Of a DNA stretch of 64,000 nt, positions 35,320 to 45,829 are shown in pieces. The stretch is from Isoetes taiwanensis (lineage: Eukaryota > Streptophyta > Lycopodiopsida > Isoetales > Isoetaceae). How positions within the stretch are numbered: position 1 is the first letter of the stretch; the number at the start of each line of letters is the position of its first letter. The position numbers were made by a program, and so were the translations under genes. The DNA is taken from the NCBI GenBank assembly GCA_021234155.1, contig JAJEKV010000032.1, positions 12,850,283 through 12,914,282 of the forward strand, read 5' to 3'. The notes under the pieces were generated by a model, which was given only the letters and a program-made list of their open reading frames with translations, made no database searches and was not told the origin of the DNA.

Positions 35320-35720
35320 AATAGACCACGTTGGATTTTATTAGATGCTACGAAAAGTGCTAGGAATCCAACCGACATTTTTGTAGCTCAGCCTTGGCAC
35401 CATAGGCGTGTGAGCTTATAATTGCATATGGAAATGTGAATTGACATTTGTGAAGAAGCAAGAGGCCAAGATAATTTGCAACTATCTTGATGTTGCATTT
35501 CTGTAGTAATTTTCATATTGACACTAACAATGAAGAACATTAACAATGAAAACGAAATTTGTCGAACGGCATTTGCATGTTGTCTTCAATACCATGGCGG
35601 CCCACCATTATTGCATTGGTTCAGCTCTTTTACTCTTTTTTTGTTTGTAGCATAGGAGAAAGTGGAATGTGCAAAGACACTTATTCATTTTTGTTTGTCG
35701 TGTAGGAGAAAGTGGAATGT
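35320..35720. repeat. Dispersed repeat R3, copy 2
   Basis: Matches 29340-29830 in order (TTGGATTTTATTAGATGCTA, GCCTTGGCACCATAGG, CTTGATGTTGCATTTCTGTA, GCGGCCCACCATTATTGC). Followed by a duplicated GAGAAAGTGGAATGTGCA at 35657 and 35707. Confidence 0.65.
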
Positions 35721-35739
35721 GCAGAGGTATTATAGGAGA

Positions 35740-37460
35740 AGCTTTTTATTCGGGTGAAGCGGCAATTCAGCAAGGACTAAAGTTGGTCTAAAGATTGCAT
35801 ATTTTGACTCATGGAGCTTGTATTAGCCTGGTCTTCTAAATCACTTATCTAGGGAATTGTGCATATGAAGATCGTACACTTGTCCAGGCGAAAAGAAAGG
35901 TGCACTTGTGAAGGGTTAGGTGTACGTTCTTTGGTTTTGGAGAACTAACGTTGTTAGTGCTTATAGAAACTAGGGTTGAAACTATTGATTTTGGAGAATT
36001 AACATTGTTTATTCTTGTAGATGCTCTTTGAAGGGTTAGATGTACATTCTTTGTTTTTAGAGAATTAGTTTGTTTATTCCCATTATAAAGACCTAGGAAA
36101 TATAGAGAATGACATGGTCGATGTTGGAAAGAGGAAAAACAATTCTATTCTATTATATTCTATTTTAATCTCTTTTTTTAGAAGAGGAGTTTGTCCAAGT
36201 GGCACTTCTGGCCAATAATGTGGTTCTGAATGAAGTTACAAAAACTCTTTTATATATATAGATAACTATCAACAAATTTTTGGTCAAAATTTTGAAAAAA
36301 TGTTGTGAAATTCAACAACTAGAGTTTTTTTGTTCTAAAAAATCTAAATAAAAAATGGCTTTTTTGCTAATGCAAGATCTCGATTCGAAGCTTGATCAGC
36401 CAAGTGTCAAACATACCTTAACACCAACTGTAAATAAAAGACAAAATGACATCGATGGCCAAGATTGAATTGACGATCAAGATTGAATCCAAAAGTAATG
36501 ACGAAGAAAGCCGTCTTTGCCTCGTATTCTGCAGAATACGATATAATAAACAATACTTAAGTATGTATATTAAAATTAAACTGCATCAAATGTTATACTC
36601 CATATGCTTTTAATCTGCCTCCTATGTCGAAATCCAAAGTAACGACGCAGAACGCGACAAAAGTGATGTCGAAGAAAGCCGCGGTTGCCTCCTTTTCTGC
36701 AGAAGATGACACAAGAAATAATAATAAGGTATGTATAATAAAATAAACTGCATAAAATGATAATAAGGTATGTATATTAAAATAAACTGCATCAAATGAA
36801 ATAACTCATACGTTGTTATACGTGTGGATGGCAGCTGTAACAACGAAAAGAATATGAATAGAACGTGATTGATGCATAGAAGAAGTTGCATAAAAGAAGT
36901 TGTTTGATGCTAGGTGAAGCCGCAATTTGGCGAGGACTAAAGTTGGTCTAAAGATTGCATATTTTAGCATATGTCCTAGCAAAATTACGCATATGAAGAT
37001 TGTATATTTGACTATGAAGATTGTATATTTGACTCGCAATATGTGTTCCTCTAGAGCACCTCTGGAGGCAAAAGGAAATTGTGGAATTGTGAAGGGTTAG
37101 GTGTAGATCCCTTGGTTTTAAAGAATTGGCTTTGTTTATTCACATAGATGTTTTACATAAGTGTCCAAAGGATGAATGAAGATGGAGTTTAGGAGGTAGG
37201 AAAAATATAGATGGATGTGGGAAAGAAGATAAAAAGTCATATATATTTTAAAATACATCTCTATTTGTTCTCAGTTTCGTAAGAGGAGATGTCCCGTATC
37301 ACTTTTTGGCCAATGTGGTTAAATAGTGTCGACCATTACCTTACTGAAAACCTGCAAACAAAAGACAAAAACACATGGACGGTCAAGATTGACATCGACG
37401 GCCAAGATTGAAATCCAAAAGCAATGACCGAAGCCACGGTTGCCTGCAAAATACGACACA
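35740..37460. repeat. Degenerate large tandem duplication flanking the MULE
   Basis: Blocks recur: AGGACTAAAGTTGGTCTAAA with AGATTGCATATTTT at 35774 and 36932; GTGAAGGGTTAGGTGTA at 35910 and 37089; GAAAGCCG...TGCCTC...TTCTGCAGAA at 36508 and 36671; and AATAAACTGCAT at 36741 and 36780. No gene is seen. The third related block near 37420 is the one split by the MULE insertion. Confidence 0.65.
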
Positions 37461-37469
37461 TAAATAATA
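37461..37469. repeat. MULE target-site duplication, left
   Basis: TAAATAATA, identical to 40499-40507; 9 bp is the usual Mutator target-site length. Confidence 0.95.
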
Positions 37470-37610
37470 GGAAAATTTCTAAAATTGCCCTTGTATTTAT
37501 GTGTAATTGTTAAAAAGCCCTTAATTTTGTTGTATTTGTCAAAATGCCCCACTTTTTTCTACGTATCTGATTTTTGGCTGAACGGCGGTGGCGGGAGCAC
37601 AGATCCGGCA
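37470..37610 (+). repeat. MULE terminal inverted repeat, left
   Basis: Starts GGAAAATTTCTAAAATTG and ends CAGATCCGGCA. Differs from the right copy at positions 3 and 18 only. Confidence 0.96.
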
Positions 37611-37740
37611 GAGAAACGGCAATTGCAGACATCAATTCGCCTATGTGTGTTGCGCGATCACTGATCCGGCAGAAGAACCGGCTTCCAGCAAGTAACGACA
37701 GCCCTAACTTCTTAGAATTCTCTCGATTCTTCACAAACAG

Positions 37741-37915
37741 GTAAGCTTTGGTTTTTGCATGCTTTTTATTTCTGTATTCTTTCATACTTGATAAACATTT
37801 TGGAGAAAAGGAATTCGGATTCTGAAAGTAGATCCAATTTCAGCTTAAATTAACTTCTGCACGTGTCTTTTACTGTGTTCTTTTTTTTTTTCCTTTTCTT
37901 TGTCCAATGTTGCAG
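37741..37915 (+). other. Predicted 5' UTR intron of the MULE transposase gene
   Basis: A strong donor (ACAAACAG|GTAAGC) and a pyrimidine tract ending TGTTGCAG bracket 175 bases; the ATG follows 23 bases after the acceptor. Transcription would therefore start before 37740, in or near the left inverted repeat. Confidence 0.65.
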
Positions 37916-37938
37916 GAATTTTTACAAGGGTTATCAAT

Positions 37939-39645
37939 ATGGAGCTAGTTAAAGGAACAGTATTTGATTCATTGACAGAGGTCAAAAATGCAGTTCGGAC
38001 AGATGCCATTGCATCATACACTGAATTCAAAGTTATTAAATCTGATAGATCACGGTTTAGGGTCAAATGCAGTGATGAGAATTGCACATGGCACTTATTT
38101 GCTTCTTTGATTGGTGAAGGCCCAAGATGTATGATTCGTTCAGTAGGAGTGCATAATTGTGGTGGCAACCAGCAGTTGAGCAATAAAGAAGCATCAGCTA
38201 GTTGGCTGGCAAGAAAATACCAGGAAAAGTTCAGAGAACATCCTCATTACAAGCCAACCGAGTTGATAGATGACTTTCGTAGAGAAGCTGGCGTTACTGT
38301 AACCTATACAGTTGCTTACAATGCGAAGGAAATAGCTATGGGCATCATTAATGGAGACTACAGAAGAGGTTACAGAAAATTACAAGCCTTCTGTCAGAAG
38401 CTTTTAGAAAGCAATCCAGGAAGTAGAGTTGCTCTTGAGGAGAGCAATGGACGTTTTTACAGGTTATTCTTTGCCTACGGAGCATGTTTGACTGGTTTTT
38501 TGAGTTGTAGGCCTTTTGTGGGATTAGATGGCACTTTTCTAACTGGAAAATATGTAGGTCATCTCATTTGTGCTATAGATATTGATGCCACAGGTAGTCT
38601 TTTCCCTATCGCATTCGGGGTCATTGACAATGAAAACACAGAGAATTGGGTATGGTTTCTGCAGCATTTACGCAATAGCTTGCAGGTGGACTCAAGTCTC
38701 ACGTTTGTATCAGATAGAGACAAAGGTTTGCAAGAGGCCCTTTATGATGTTTTTCCTGGCTTTCCAAATGCATACTGCATGAGGCACCTCGAAGCAAATT
38801 TGAAGAAAAAATGCAACAACACTGAGTTTTTGCATTTCTTCTGGGAGGCTGCACGAGTAAACACAGTCCCTGAATATGAAGAGCAAATAAGTAAGATGAG
38901 GAATTTGAATAATGCAGCAACAGATTGGTTATTAGAAACCACACCACCAAATAGCTGGGCTACTGCACACTTCCAGGGGCATCGGTTTGGTCATTTAACC
39001 TCTAACATATCAGAGTCTTTGAATTCTCTATTATTGAATGCAAGGGAGAAGCCTATAATTGCTATGCTCATTGATATTAGACAGGCTTTGATGGAGAGGT
39101 TTCACATACGGGGTACTGAAGCGAAGCAAGCATGGCAATCTGCAGGTCAGAGTGCACCATTTACTTTGGTACCTGAAGAAGAGAAGCGCATAACAGAATC
39201 GACTAATCGTGCAAGGCAGTATAGAATTTTACCATCAGATGGAATTGTGTTTGAGGTAATCACCCCAGAGCATAGACGAATAGTTGATCTACTGCACCAT
39301 ACATGTACTTGTTATGCTTGGCAACATAGAGGAATCCCATGCGCTCATGCTATGGGAGCAATTTTATGGCTGAAGAAACGTCCACAAAGTTATGCACATC
39401 CTGGGTATTACCTGAGAGCATGGCGTGATTCATATGAAGGTGCAGTTTTCCCCTTTGAGGATGTGAGAGATGATGAGGAGACCAATCTGAAACCTCCTGC
39501 TACACGTAAACCACCTGGTCGCCCAAAGAAAAAACGCATCCGTACTGAGGACCGCTTTAAAGAAATACGGCCATACCGCTGTTCTAGGTGTGGCCAATAT
39601 GGACGCCATAATCGTAAGAGTTGCAGAAATGCGATCACGGACTGA
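37939..39645 (+). CDS. MULE transposase with SWIM and CCHC zinc fingers
   Basis: An intact 568-residue frame from ATG at 37939 (MELVKGTVFDSL) to TGA at 39643-39645; the open frame extends upstream without another ATG, into a predicted intron. N-terminal residues about 25-60 (SRFRVKC, CTWHLFAS) resemble the MuDR DNA-binding region. The MULE transposase core follows: FVGLDGTFLTGKY (first catalytic Asp, about 198), FVSDRDKGLQEAL (second Asp, about 258), YCMRHLEANLKKK, and SNISESLNSLL (candidate catalytic Glu, about 358). A SWIM zinc finger (CTCYAWQHRGIPCAHAMG) lies at about 455-472, a basic PGRPKKKRIR stretch at about 525, and a CCHC knuckle (CSRCGQYGRHNRKSC) at about 547-561. It binds the element ends and catalyses cut-and-paste transposition in the nucleus. 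Domesticated FAR1/FHY3 and MUSTANG proteins share this fold, but the flanking inverted repeats show this is the transposon's own gene. A 3' UTR intron (39660-39758, GTATGT...ACGCAG) is plausible. Confidence 0.95.
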   Translation: MELVKGTVFDSLTEVKNAVRTDAIASYTEFKVIKSDRSRFRVKCSDENCTWHLFASLIGEGPRCMIRSVGVHNCGGNQQLSNKEASASWLARKYQEKFREHPHYKPTELIDDFRREAGVTVTYTVAYNAKEIAMGIINGDYRRGYRKLQAFCQKLLESNPGSRVALEESNGRFYRLFFAYGACLTGFLSCRPFVGLDGTFLTGKYVGHLICAIDIDATGSLFPIAFGVIDNENTENWVWFLQHLRNSLQVDSSLTFVSDRDKGLQEALYDVFPGFPNAYCMRHLEANLKKKCNNTEFLHFFWEAARVNTVPEYEEQISKMRNLNNAATDWLLETTPPNSWATAHFQGHRFGHLTSNISESLNSLLLNAREKPIIAMLIDIRQALMERFHIRGTEAKQAWQSAGQSAPFTLVPEEEKRITESTNRARQYRILPSDGIVFEVITPEHRRIVDLLHHTCTCYAWQHRGIPCAHAMGAILWLKKRPQSYAHPGYYLRAWRDSYEGAVFPFEDVRDDEETNLKPPATRKPPGRPKKKRIRTEDRFKEIRPYRCSRCGQYGRHNRKSCRNAITD

Positions 39646-40357
39646 TCTGTGGTACTGATGTATGTGTTCTTTCCGTCTACAAGAAAGACTGATTTATGTT
39701 AATGTTTATGTTATTGTTTTTGCAAAGTTTTGGTTGATCTTATCCTTCCTTTACGCAGATTTGCTTGACAACAATTATGAAGTGGAGCTGCGACTCAGAG
39801 TCACATGGATTAATGCCATAAGGTGTAGGTTAGTTCAAGCGTCCCTTCATAGAAGCATCTTTCTAAAATAATCTTATGTGTATTCAGCTACTTGTTTATA
39901 GTAGCTCAGGAAAATGTGTCTTGCAAGCTACCAACTGCATTATTTTTCTGATAACAGTGATCTTGTTTTTCTGAAGCTATCTTGTCTTTCTTGCTTTTAA
40001 GCTACGATCATGGTTCAGATCATGGTTCAACTGAAACATATTTGCAGAGTTTATGGTCATGGTTCATTATTTTTCTGATAACAGTTATCTTGTTTTTCTG
40101 AAGCATCATAAGCTAGCCAAGGATTTGGTTTAATTGTGATTTAGCATCATAAGCTAGCAAGGATTGGTTTGAGCCCAGACATTTGTGAATTATTTTCCTG
40201 GACAAATAATCATGGGGTACTGGAAATTGGACACACTGAAGCATGCGAAAAGTTACATCTGCAGAGGCAAGGGTGAAGAAATAGGCACAGAAGATTGGTT
40301 AAACTTCTGCCGGATCTGTGCTCCCGCAACAGACACAGGCAAATTGATGTCTGGAAT

Positions 40358-40498
40358 TGCCGGATCTGTGCTCCCGCCACCGCCGTTCAGCCAAAAATCA
40401 GATACGTAGAAAAAAGTGGGGCATTTTGACAAATACAACAAAATTAAGGGCTTTTTAACAATTACACATAAATACAAGGGTAATTTTAGAAATTTCCC
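40358..40498 (-). repeat. MULE terminal inverted repeat, right
   Basis: Reverse complement of 37470-37610 with two differences; ends TAGAAATTTCCC. Confidence 0.96.
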
Positions 40499-40507
40499 TA
40501 AATAATA
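40499..40507. repeat. MULE target-site duplication, right
   Basis: TAAATAATA, identical to 37461-37469. Confidence 0.95.
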
Positions 40508-41450
40508 TTTAAGATTGTATATGAAAATTGAACCGCACGAAATATTATACTTTATACGTTTATAATCCGTTTTATGTATAGTCCGCTATACGTGTCTATG
40601 GCAAGCTGTAACAGCGAAATCTGCAAAAGAACATGAATTAATTCAATCCGTTTTAGTTTCAGATTGCCGGCTGATCGGAAATTGTTTTGCGCTGCAGCGG
40701 CATGGTCACGTGAAGCGTCAGATATAGTTTGGTGGGAAATTGAATGTTCTAAAAATATAGTTTTATAATAATCGCTTGTTCAATCTCTGCTTGAAACCTG
40801 GCATATCGGCATTCCACGCAAATCCGTCATTTCTTTGCAGTCTTATCCACTCTTTTACAGATCGGCCCACCGTTTTAATCGTTGGGTTCTGACCAGAATC
40901 GTTTCGTTCGTAATAAAAGTTCTTGAAAATATATCCGTCTGTAACCGTTTCACCTCCAAATAGAATCAGATCCTATAAACAGCCCACATGGGTATAAACA
41001 TCAAACACAGTGTAACAGTTAGGACAAATCATACAAATCCAATTAAGGTTAGAAGCCACAAAAACAGTTTTGTGTTGCCAGTGCAGCCTCAATAATATAT
41101 TCTTCTTGCATTGACAAAAATTTCTAGTGGGTTTTGTGTATATACAACCTCCTCGCTGCAGTGGCCAATTACAAAAACTCTTAAAAAAATAATCTGTATT
41201 GTCTATATACACTTGTTTAAGCAGCACAAATGCTGCTGCATTGCAGTTTGGCAAAAGAATGGTTTGACGTTTTTGTGCCTGGATAGAATACGCTCTTTGG
41301 TAAGATTCAAACAGTTAAATCTTGAGCAGGTAAAGGAATAAATCTTGAGCAGGTAAAAGGGATAAAGAACTTGGATGGCAAAAGAAAAAAAGGAACAAAT
41401 CCGGCCCTTTGAGCTAAACAGATGAGGAAAAGGATACCACTGCTAAGTAG
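40508..41450. other. Spacer between MULE and the serine-rich gene
   Basis: No coding sequence is supported. The first 60 bases continue the interrupted tandem-repeat unit (ATACTTTATACGTTTATAAT). Confidence 0.5.
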
Positions 41451-41469
41451 ATTAGGCAGTAAAAACTTT

Positions 41470-43520
41470 GGGAAGAAAAAGCTATGATATATGCAGAGCT
41501 ATAGAGAAAGGATGAGCCTAGGATTTGTGGGTCGGATCATGCTGAAAACGTTATCTCTTCCAGCACCCTGTAACCTTCTCAAAGCACAAAACCTGGCCCC
41601 AAGAGCTGCAGTAGGAGCCTTTGAAGAAATATTTAAGAATCTGACAGAAGGTTGCCTGCAGAAGAAAGATAAACAAATCAGAATACAAGATTAAAAAACT
41701 AAAGACTCCACACAGGTGTAGAAATCTGGCTTAAAAAAACTCAAGGCTAAAAAGAATCTCGAATGCAGAATAGAAAGGGAAGATTAAAATAAGAAACATA
41801 CAATATAGGGCCAATATCGAACTTGTCAGAAGTAGATGCACTCTGCTCAGCATGATGATCAGTTTCTTCAACCTCTGATGCAAAAACAACCTTGCTCAAC
41901 CTGCTGGGACCTCTGCTGAATCCAGTGGAAGTGTAATTTTTGAAAGTAGGCCTTGGAACATAAGGAGATGAGCCTCTAGATCTGATACTAGCAGTAGCAG
42001 GGCTGGCCCGGGGCGGCGGAAGAACTTTTCTCTGTCCAGGAGCTACAGGGGCAAATTTTGAAGAAGAATTCTCTGCAGATCCATCATCCTCTGCTATGTT
42101 TTTTGAAGCTCTGAGAGCCTGCTCAGACAGGGAGGAAGAATTGCCTCTATGAAGGCGGCACCGGAACGATCCGGGGTGATTTGTGGGTGCACACAGGCAT
42201 GTCATCTTTTGAGCATTTGATACAGATCTTCCTCTTCCTCTTCCGACCACGGCCCGCATCGCCGTAGTCTTCATGGCTTTCAATCTCTCCGGCGACATCC
42301 TCGACCTCACTGGACTAGTTTCTTCACTTCTACAAGATGAGGAGGAAGATGGCACCCTCGAAGCAGCTGTAGCTATGGTGCTCTTCAAAGGTGCCTGGTA
42401 AAAATTTGATGCTTGCATGCTAAAATTGCACAACTCGGATTTGTCGAATTCGATTTTCTGACTGCAAGAATCAGACAGCCAGCAATAGCAAATCTATTAA
42501 CGGATTGTTCAATCTGCCTTTTTTTTTTAACTCGGCAAGGTAAAGGAAATAACAAGAAAGCCCCAAATCTCAAGAAAAATGCTTCACTATAAACCACTTA
42601 TCAAGCTGTTCAACCTCTTGTTGGATTTAATCACTGCCTATGCAAGAAATGAACTGGGTATTCCTCGAATCTAAAGGATGATACAATCCAATATGTAGAA
42701 AAAGAGGACATAGAGACAATTTCTTCAACTGGGTGTGTGCTCCTTGAGAAAATGAAAAGGATTGCCTCGGGCTTTAAGGATACTTGGTCTATAAGGAAAG
42801 AACTGGGAACACCGTAACTACAAAGCAAGGACCGAAAATGTGGAAAAAAAGCATGGACTATCTAAGTAGGTTCTCCAGAAACCGGGCCACATAAAAAAAG
42901 CAACACGTAACCGAATGCAACCAAGACACAGGGCCAAGAACAAGAGGCTAAAAGAACGCTTACCAAATTCTTTAGTTGCTCCAGGTCCGGCGAAACAAAC
43001 ACGTTTTCTGCTCCTTTTATTATTTCTCAAGATCAAGCAGAAGGGTTGTAGAAACAAGATAAGAGGCGGACGAACAGAAACCCAACACGAATCAGAACAC
43101 TTGGCGATGAAATAGGGCAACAGATGGATGGATTTGATCCGAAAATAGGTAAAATCTGGGTCAAAATCCGAAGGCGAACTTCTTAGATAAGAAAGTCGAC
43201 CAAGATCTGCCAGACGGGCCGATCAGACGGGTCGATCTGCCACGATTTAGGACCGGAAATGGATCGGATTGAAGGAAAAAGCTTGAGGAACGAAGAGCAG
43301 AAAAGAAAAAGAAAGGCGATCGCTCCTGAAGTGGAGGCAGGCCTCAAGATTTGTGGCTCTTTTATGGCCTCTCCGGCGGCCGCCGGAAAGTTGTGGCCTT
43401 CCGGCTTTATTACCGGACGTCTTTAACCGGCTCCTCCGGTCTCCGGCCGCCGGTTTTCTCGCCGTCGATCTCGCTCCATTATTGGTTATGCTTTTCCCTT
43501 TAAAGTTAAAACTCTCTCGG
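41470..43520 (-). other. Predicted transcription unit of the serine-rich protein gene
   Basis: On the minus strand a donor (TTTGGTAAGCG, intron from 42963) and an acceptor (TTCTTGCAG, to 42462) bracket a 502-base 5' UTR intron ahead of the ATG at 42418. A second donor (GTATGT, 41801) ends the coding exon and a CTTCTGCAG acceptor near 41660 opens a possible last exon. The probable first exon lies in a GC-rich stretch (43200-43480). Transcript ends are guesses. Confidence 0.45.
41802..42418 (-). CDS. Plant serine-rich protein-like, conserved CLC-HPGSFRCRLH motif
   Basis: ATG at 42418 (MQASNFYQAP) opens about 206 codons to a GTATGT donor at 41801; without splicing the frame reads on 18 codons to a stop at 41747. 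The N-terminus is Ser/Thr-rich (SRVPSSSSSCRSEETSPVRS), followed by MSPERLKAMK, GRGRGRSVS and the family signature CLCAPTNHPGSFRCRLHR (about residues 85-102), then a Ser/Pro-rich tail. Plant 'serine-rich protein-related' families of 100-200 residues share CLCSPTxHPGSFRCxxHR; their biochemical role is not established. No membrane segment or signal peptide is visible. This is the only host gene in the window with no visible damage. The C-terminus depends on the splice prediction. Confidence 0.85.
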
Positions 43521-43579
43521 TTTTTCTTTGTTCGCACGATTTTTTCTCGAAAGAAAAACCATTTATCCTAATTAATCTT

Positions 43580-44960
43580 TGGTTTGTTTAGAACCTTTCA
43601 TCTTTCAAAAATCTAACACTATGCTATAATCTGGTTTGTTTTGTTTAGAACCTTTAATCTTAATTTTCAACACTCTGTTTGTTTAAAACTTTTATTCTTA
43701 ATTTTCAAAAATTTAATAAAACTTTTAATCTTAATTTTCAAAAATCTAACTCTACTATTATTGCCAACAATTTATTTATATTATAATAATAGTTCGAAGT
43801 TTTTTTTAACACTAATTTTTTTTTTCTTTTTTTGTTTACTCTGATTTCTTTTACTTCTTTCATCTTTTGTTTCCCTTTTTTCTCAATATTGACGAAATAA
43901 GTATCCTCTCAGTGTAGAAAAATTTTAAGAGCCTACCGAAAAAATCTCCTACTATTCTCTAGATAATCGAATATTTCAAGTTTTCAACCTAAAATTGTAT
44001 CATCCTTATAGAAGGATGCATGAAAAGCTTTCGGAAAAAATTTCTGTTGTGTATAACTGAACGAATTTTTTTTAATTTTCTAATCAATAAAACCTTCTTT
44101 ACCTCAGAGTTCTCCCAACGGTGATTCTGCTCACTTTCAAAAATGTGGCGCCTTTAAATATTTAGAATCACTCTAGTGTTGTTGCATTGACGCCCTTCTT
44201 CAATAGTGGCACCAACTTCCAAAGTGATGTTAAACAGAAATCTTAATCCTTATTTTTTCCTAAATTCTCCCTTGATCAGATGCTAAAAATGTTGTTTATG
44301 TTGTGGCCCCTCCCCCAACATCTAGGACAAAATATCCTGCCCCACATTGAATTGACCTCCCATTTACCATTTAAGAATCTTCATGAACTTTATAAACTAC
44401 CTTCTTTAAATTAAATTGATTGTTATCCCATTCATTTAGCTTCGTCACCTAAAGTTATAGTGACAGAGACCTCAATTTACCATTCAATAAGCTTTATGAA
44501 TTTTGTAAAGAAGTTTTCTACTTCCATCGACTTAACTTCGTCCACTTGAGCATAAAGTTAGTGATAGAATCATGATCTATTGACAAATGAGCTGTGTAGA
44601 TTATGTTCCTAATATGAATAGAAAAGTGATGTAATTCTCTTGCAAATATAAGGCCTTTTCCTAGGTTAGATGAAGACTCCAAAATGTTGTGCAAAAAACC
44701 TTCATTTTCGAATAATCTATCTTAGGACCGTGAAATTCACTTTGTACAGAGTTTTTTGGTTATCATGTGGATGAAGGAAATCAATTCTTTTTGGGCCGCC
44801 CATAAGGTTAAACTCATGTATTGCAATAATCGCCATGTGTGACACAATAAAAATCAATCCTATTTTATTTTTTGGCCGCACATGTAATCCTCACGTGTGG
44901 TAAAGTGAGCGCAACCTAAACATTATAAAGTGTGTTTTAGATTAGCTCCAAACCTATATT
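43580..44960. repeat. Long dispersed repeat R4, copy 2
   Basis: Aligns with 29850-31175 and 45830-47310: TTTCAACCTAAAATTGTATC, AAAAATGTGGCGCC, AGTGGCACCAACTTCCAA, TTGTGGCCCCTCCCCCAAC, TTAAGAATCTTCATGAAC and ATAAAGTTAGTGATAGAATC. The minus strand shows a decayed frame with MWGRIFCPRCWGRGHNIN. No intact gene. Its left part (43580-43900) consists of diverged TTTAATCTTAATTTTCAAAA units. Confidence 0.7.
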
Positions 44961-45829
44961 GGGGAATAGATTAATGATTTTTCATTAAAGGAAAAATCAT
45001 TAATCCTATCTAAATATTTCTTAACCTTTGAAGCTTTAATCTTAATTTCAAAAATCTAAACACTCTACTATTGCCAGCATATATTTATTATAATGACCAT
45101 TAAATTCTTTTTTTTTCAATTTATTAAAACTCTTTCTCTGATTCCCTTTTGTTTTTTTTTTCTTCCCCTCTTTCTTCTGAATAATCTTTTGCTTCATGTT
45201 CTTGATCAATGATGTGTATGCGAACTGGCCGGATGGAGTGGTTTCCGACCGTAAAACGGCAAGTGGCCATGAGCGGTAGCTCCTCTATTATTTGTTGCCC
45301 AATTCGCCTTAAAAGTCTCTTGGTTTTCCTTCATTTGCACGGCTTTTCCTCAAAGGAAAAATCATTAATCCTATCTAAATATTTCTTAACCCTTGGTTTG
45401 TGTAGAACCAACACTCTACTATTGCCAACAAATTATTTATTATAATGGCCATTGAATTTCATTTTTGCTAATTTATTAAAACTTCTTCTCTGATTTCTTT
45501 TTATTTTTCTTTTTCTTTTTTCTTTTTCTTTTTTCTTTTTTCTTTTTGTTTTCTTTTCCTTTTTCTTGACCTTTTGTTTCCTTTTTTGATCAATGACAAA
45601 ACACGTACATGTATCCTCTACGTATGAAAAACTTTTTAAGCCTACAAAAAAGTCTCCTACAACTCTCGACATAGTCGAATATTTCAAGTTTTCAACCTAA
45701 AATTGTATCATCCTTATAGGAAATACATGAAAAGCTTTCATAATTATTTCTTTGATGCATAACTCAATAAAAATAAATTATTTTCTAGTCGATAGAAACT
45801 TTTTTTACCTCAGAGTTCTTTAACATCTG
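44961..45829. repeat. Tandem partial units of repeat R4 (copy 3)
   Basis: The segment AAAGGAAAAATCATTAATCC...TAAATATTTCTTAAC...CAACACTCTACTATTGCCA recurs at 44978, 45352 and 45870, each followed by a TTTATTATAA and T-rich tract, so R4 has expanded locally as tandem partial units. Pyrimidine runs at 45500-45570 are low complexity. Confidence 0.65.

Larger units (their letters stand above)
37470..40498 (+). mobile_element. Complete autonomous Mutator-like element (MULE)
   Basis: A 3,029-bp element bounded by 141-bp terminal inverted repeats (37470-37610 and 40358-40498, two mismatches by my alignment) and an exact 9-bp target-site duplication, with one intact transposase gene inside. The inverted repeats carry GGCGGTGGCGGGAGCACAG near their inner end; a second partial set (CCGGATCTGTGCTCCCGCAA) lies just inside the right repeat, so the repeat region is modular. 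Near-identical ends and an undamaged ORF indicate recent activity. A plant MULE transposase cuts the element out and reinserts it, giving 9-bp duplications. It sits in a degenerate tandem repeat and no captured host gene is seen. Confidence 0.96.

Noticed and set aside
37900-37938. Upstream TTG start adding 13 residues to the MULE transposase
   Set aside because: This segment spans the predicted acceptor TTGCAG at 37915, and the first ATG in frame is 37939.
45433-45687. Lys/Arg-rich 84-residue minus-strand ORF
   Set aside because: Arises from a pyrimidine-rich low-complexity run in repeat R4.
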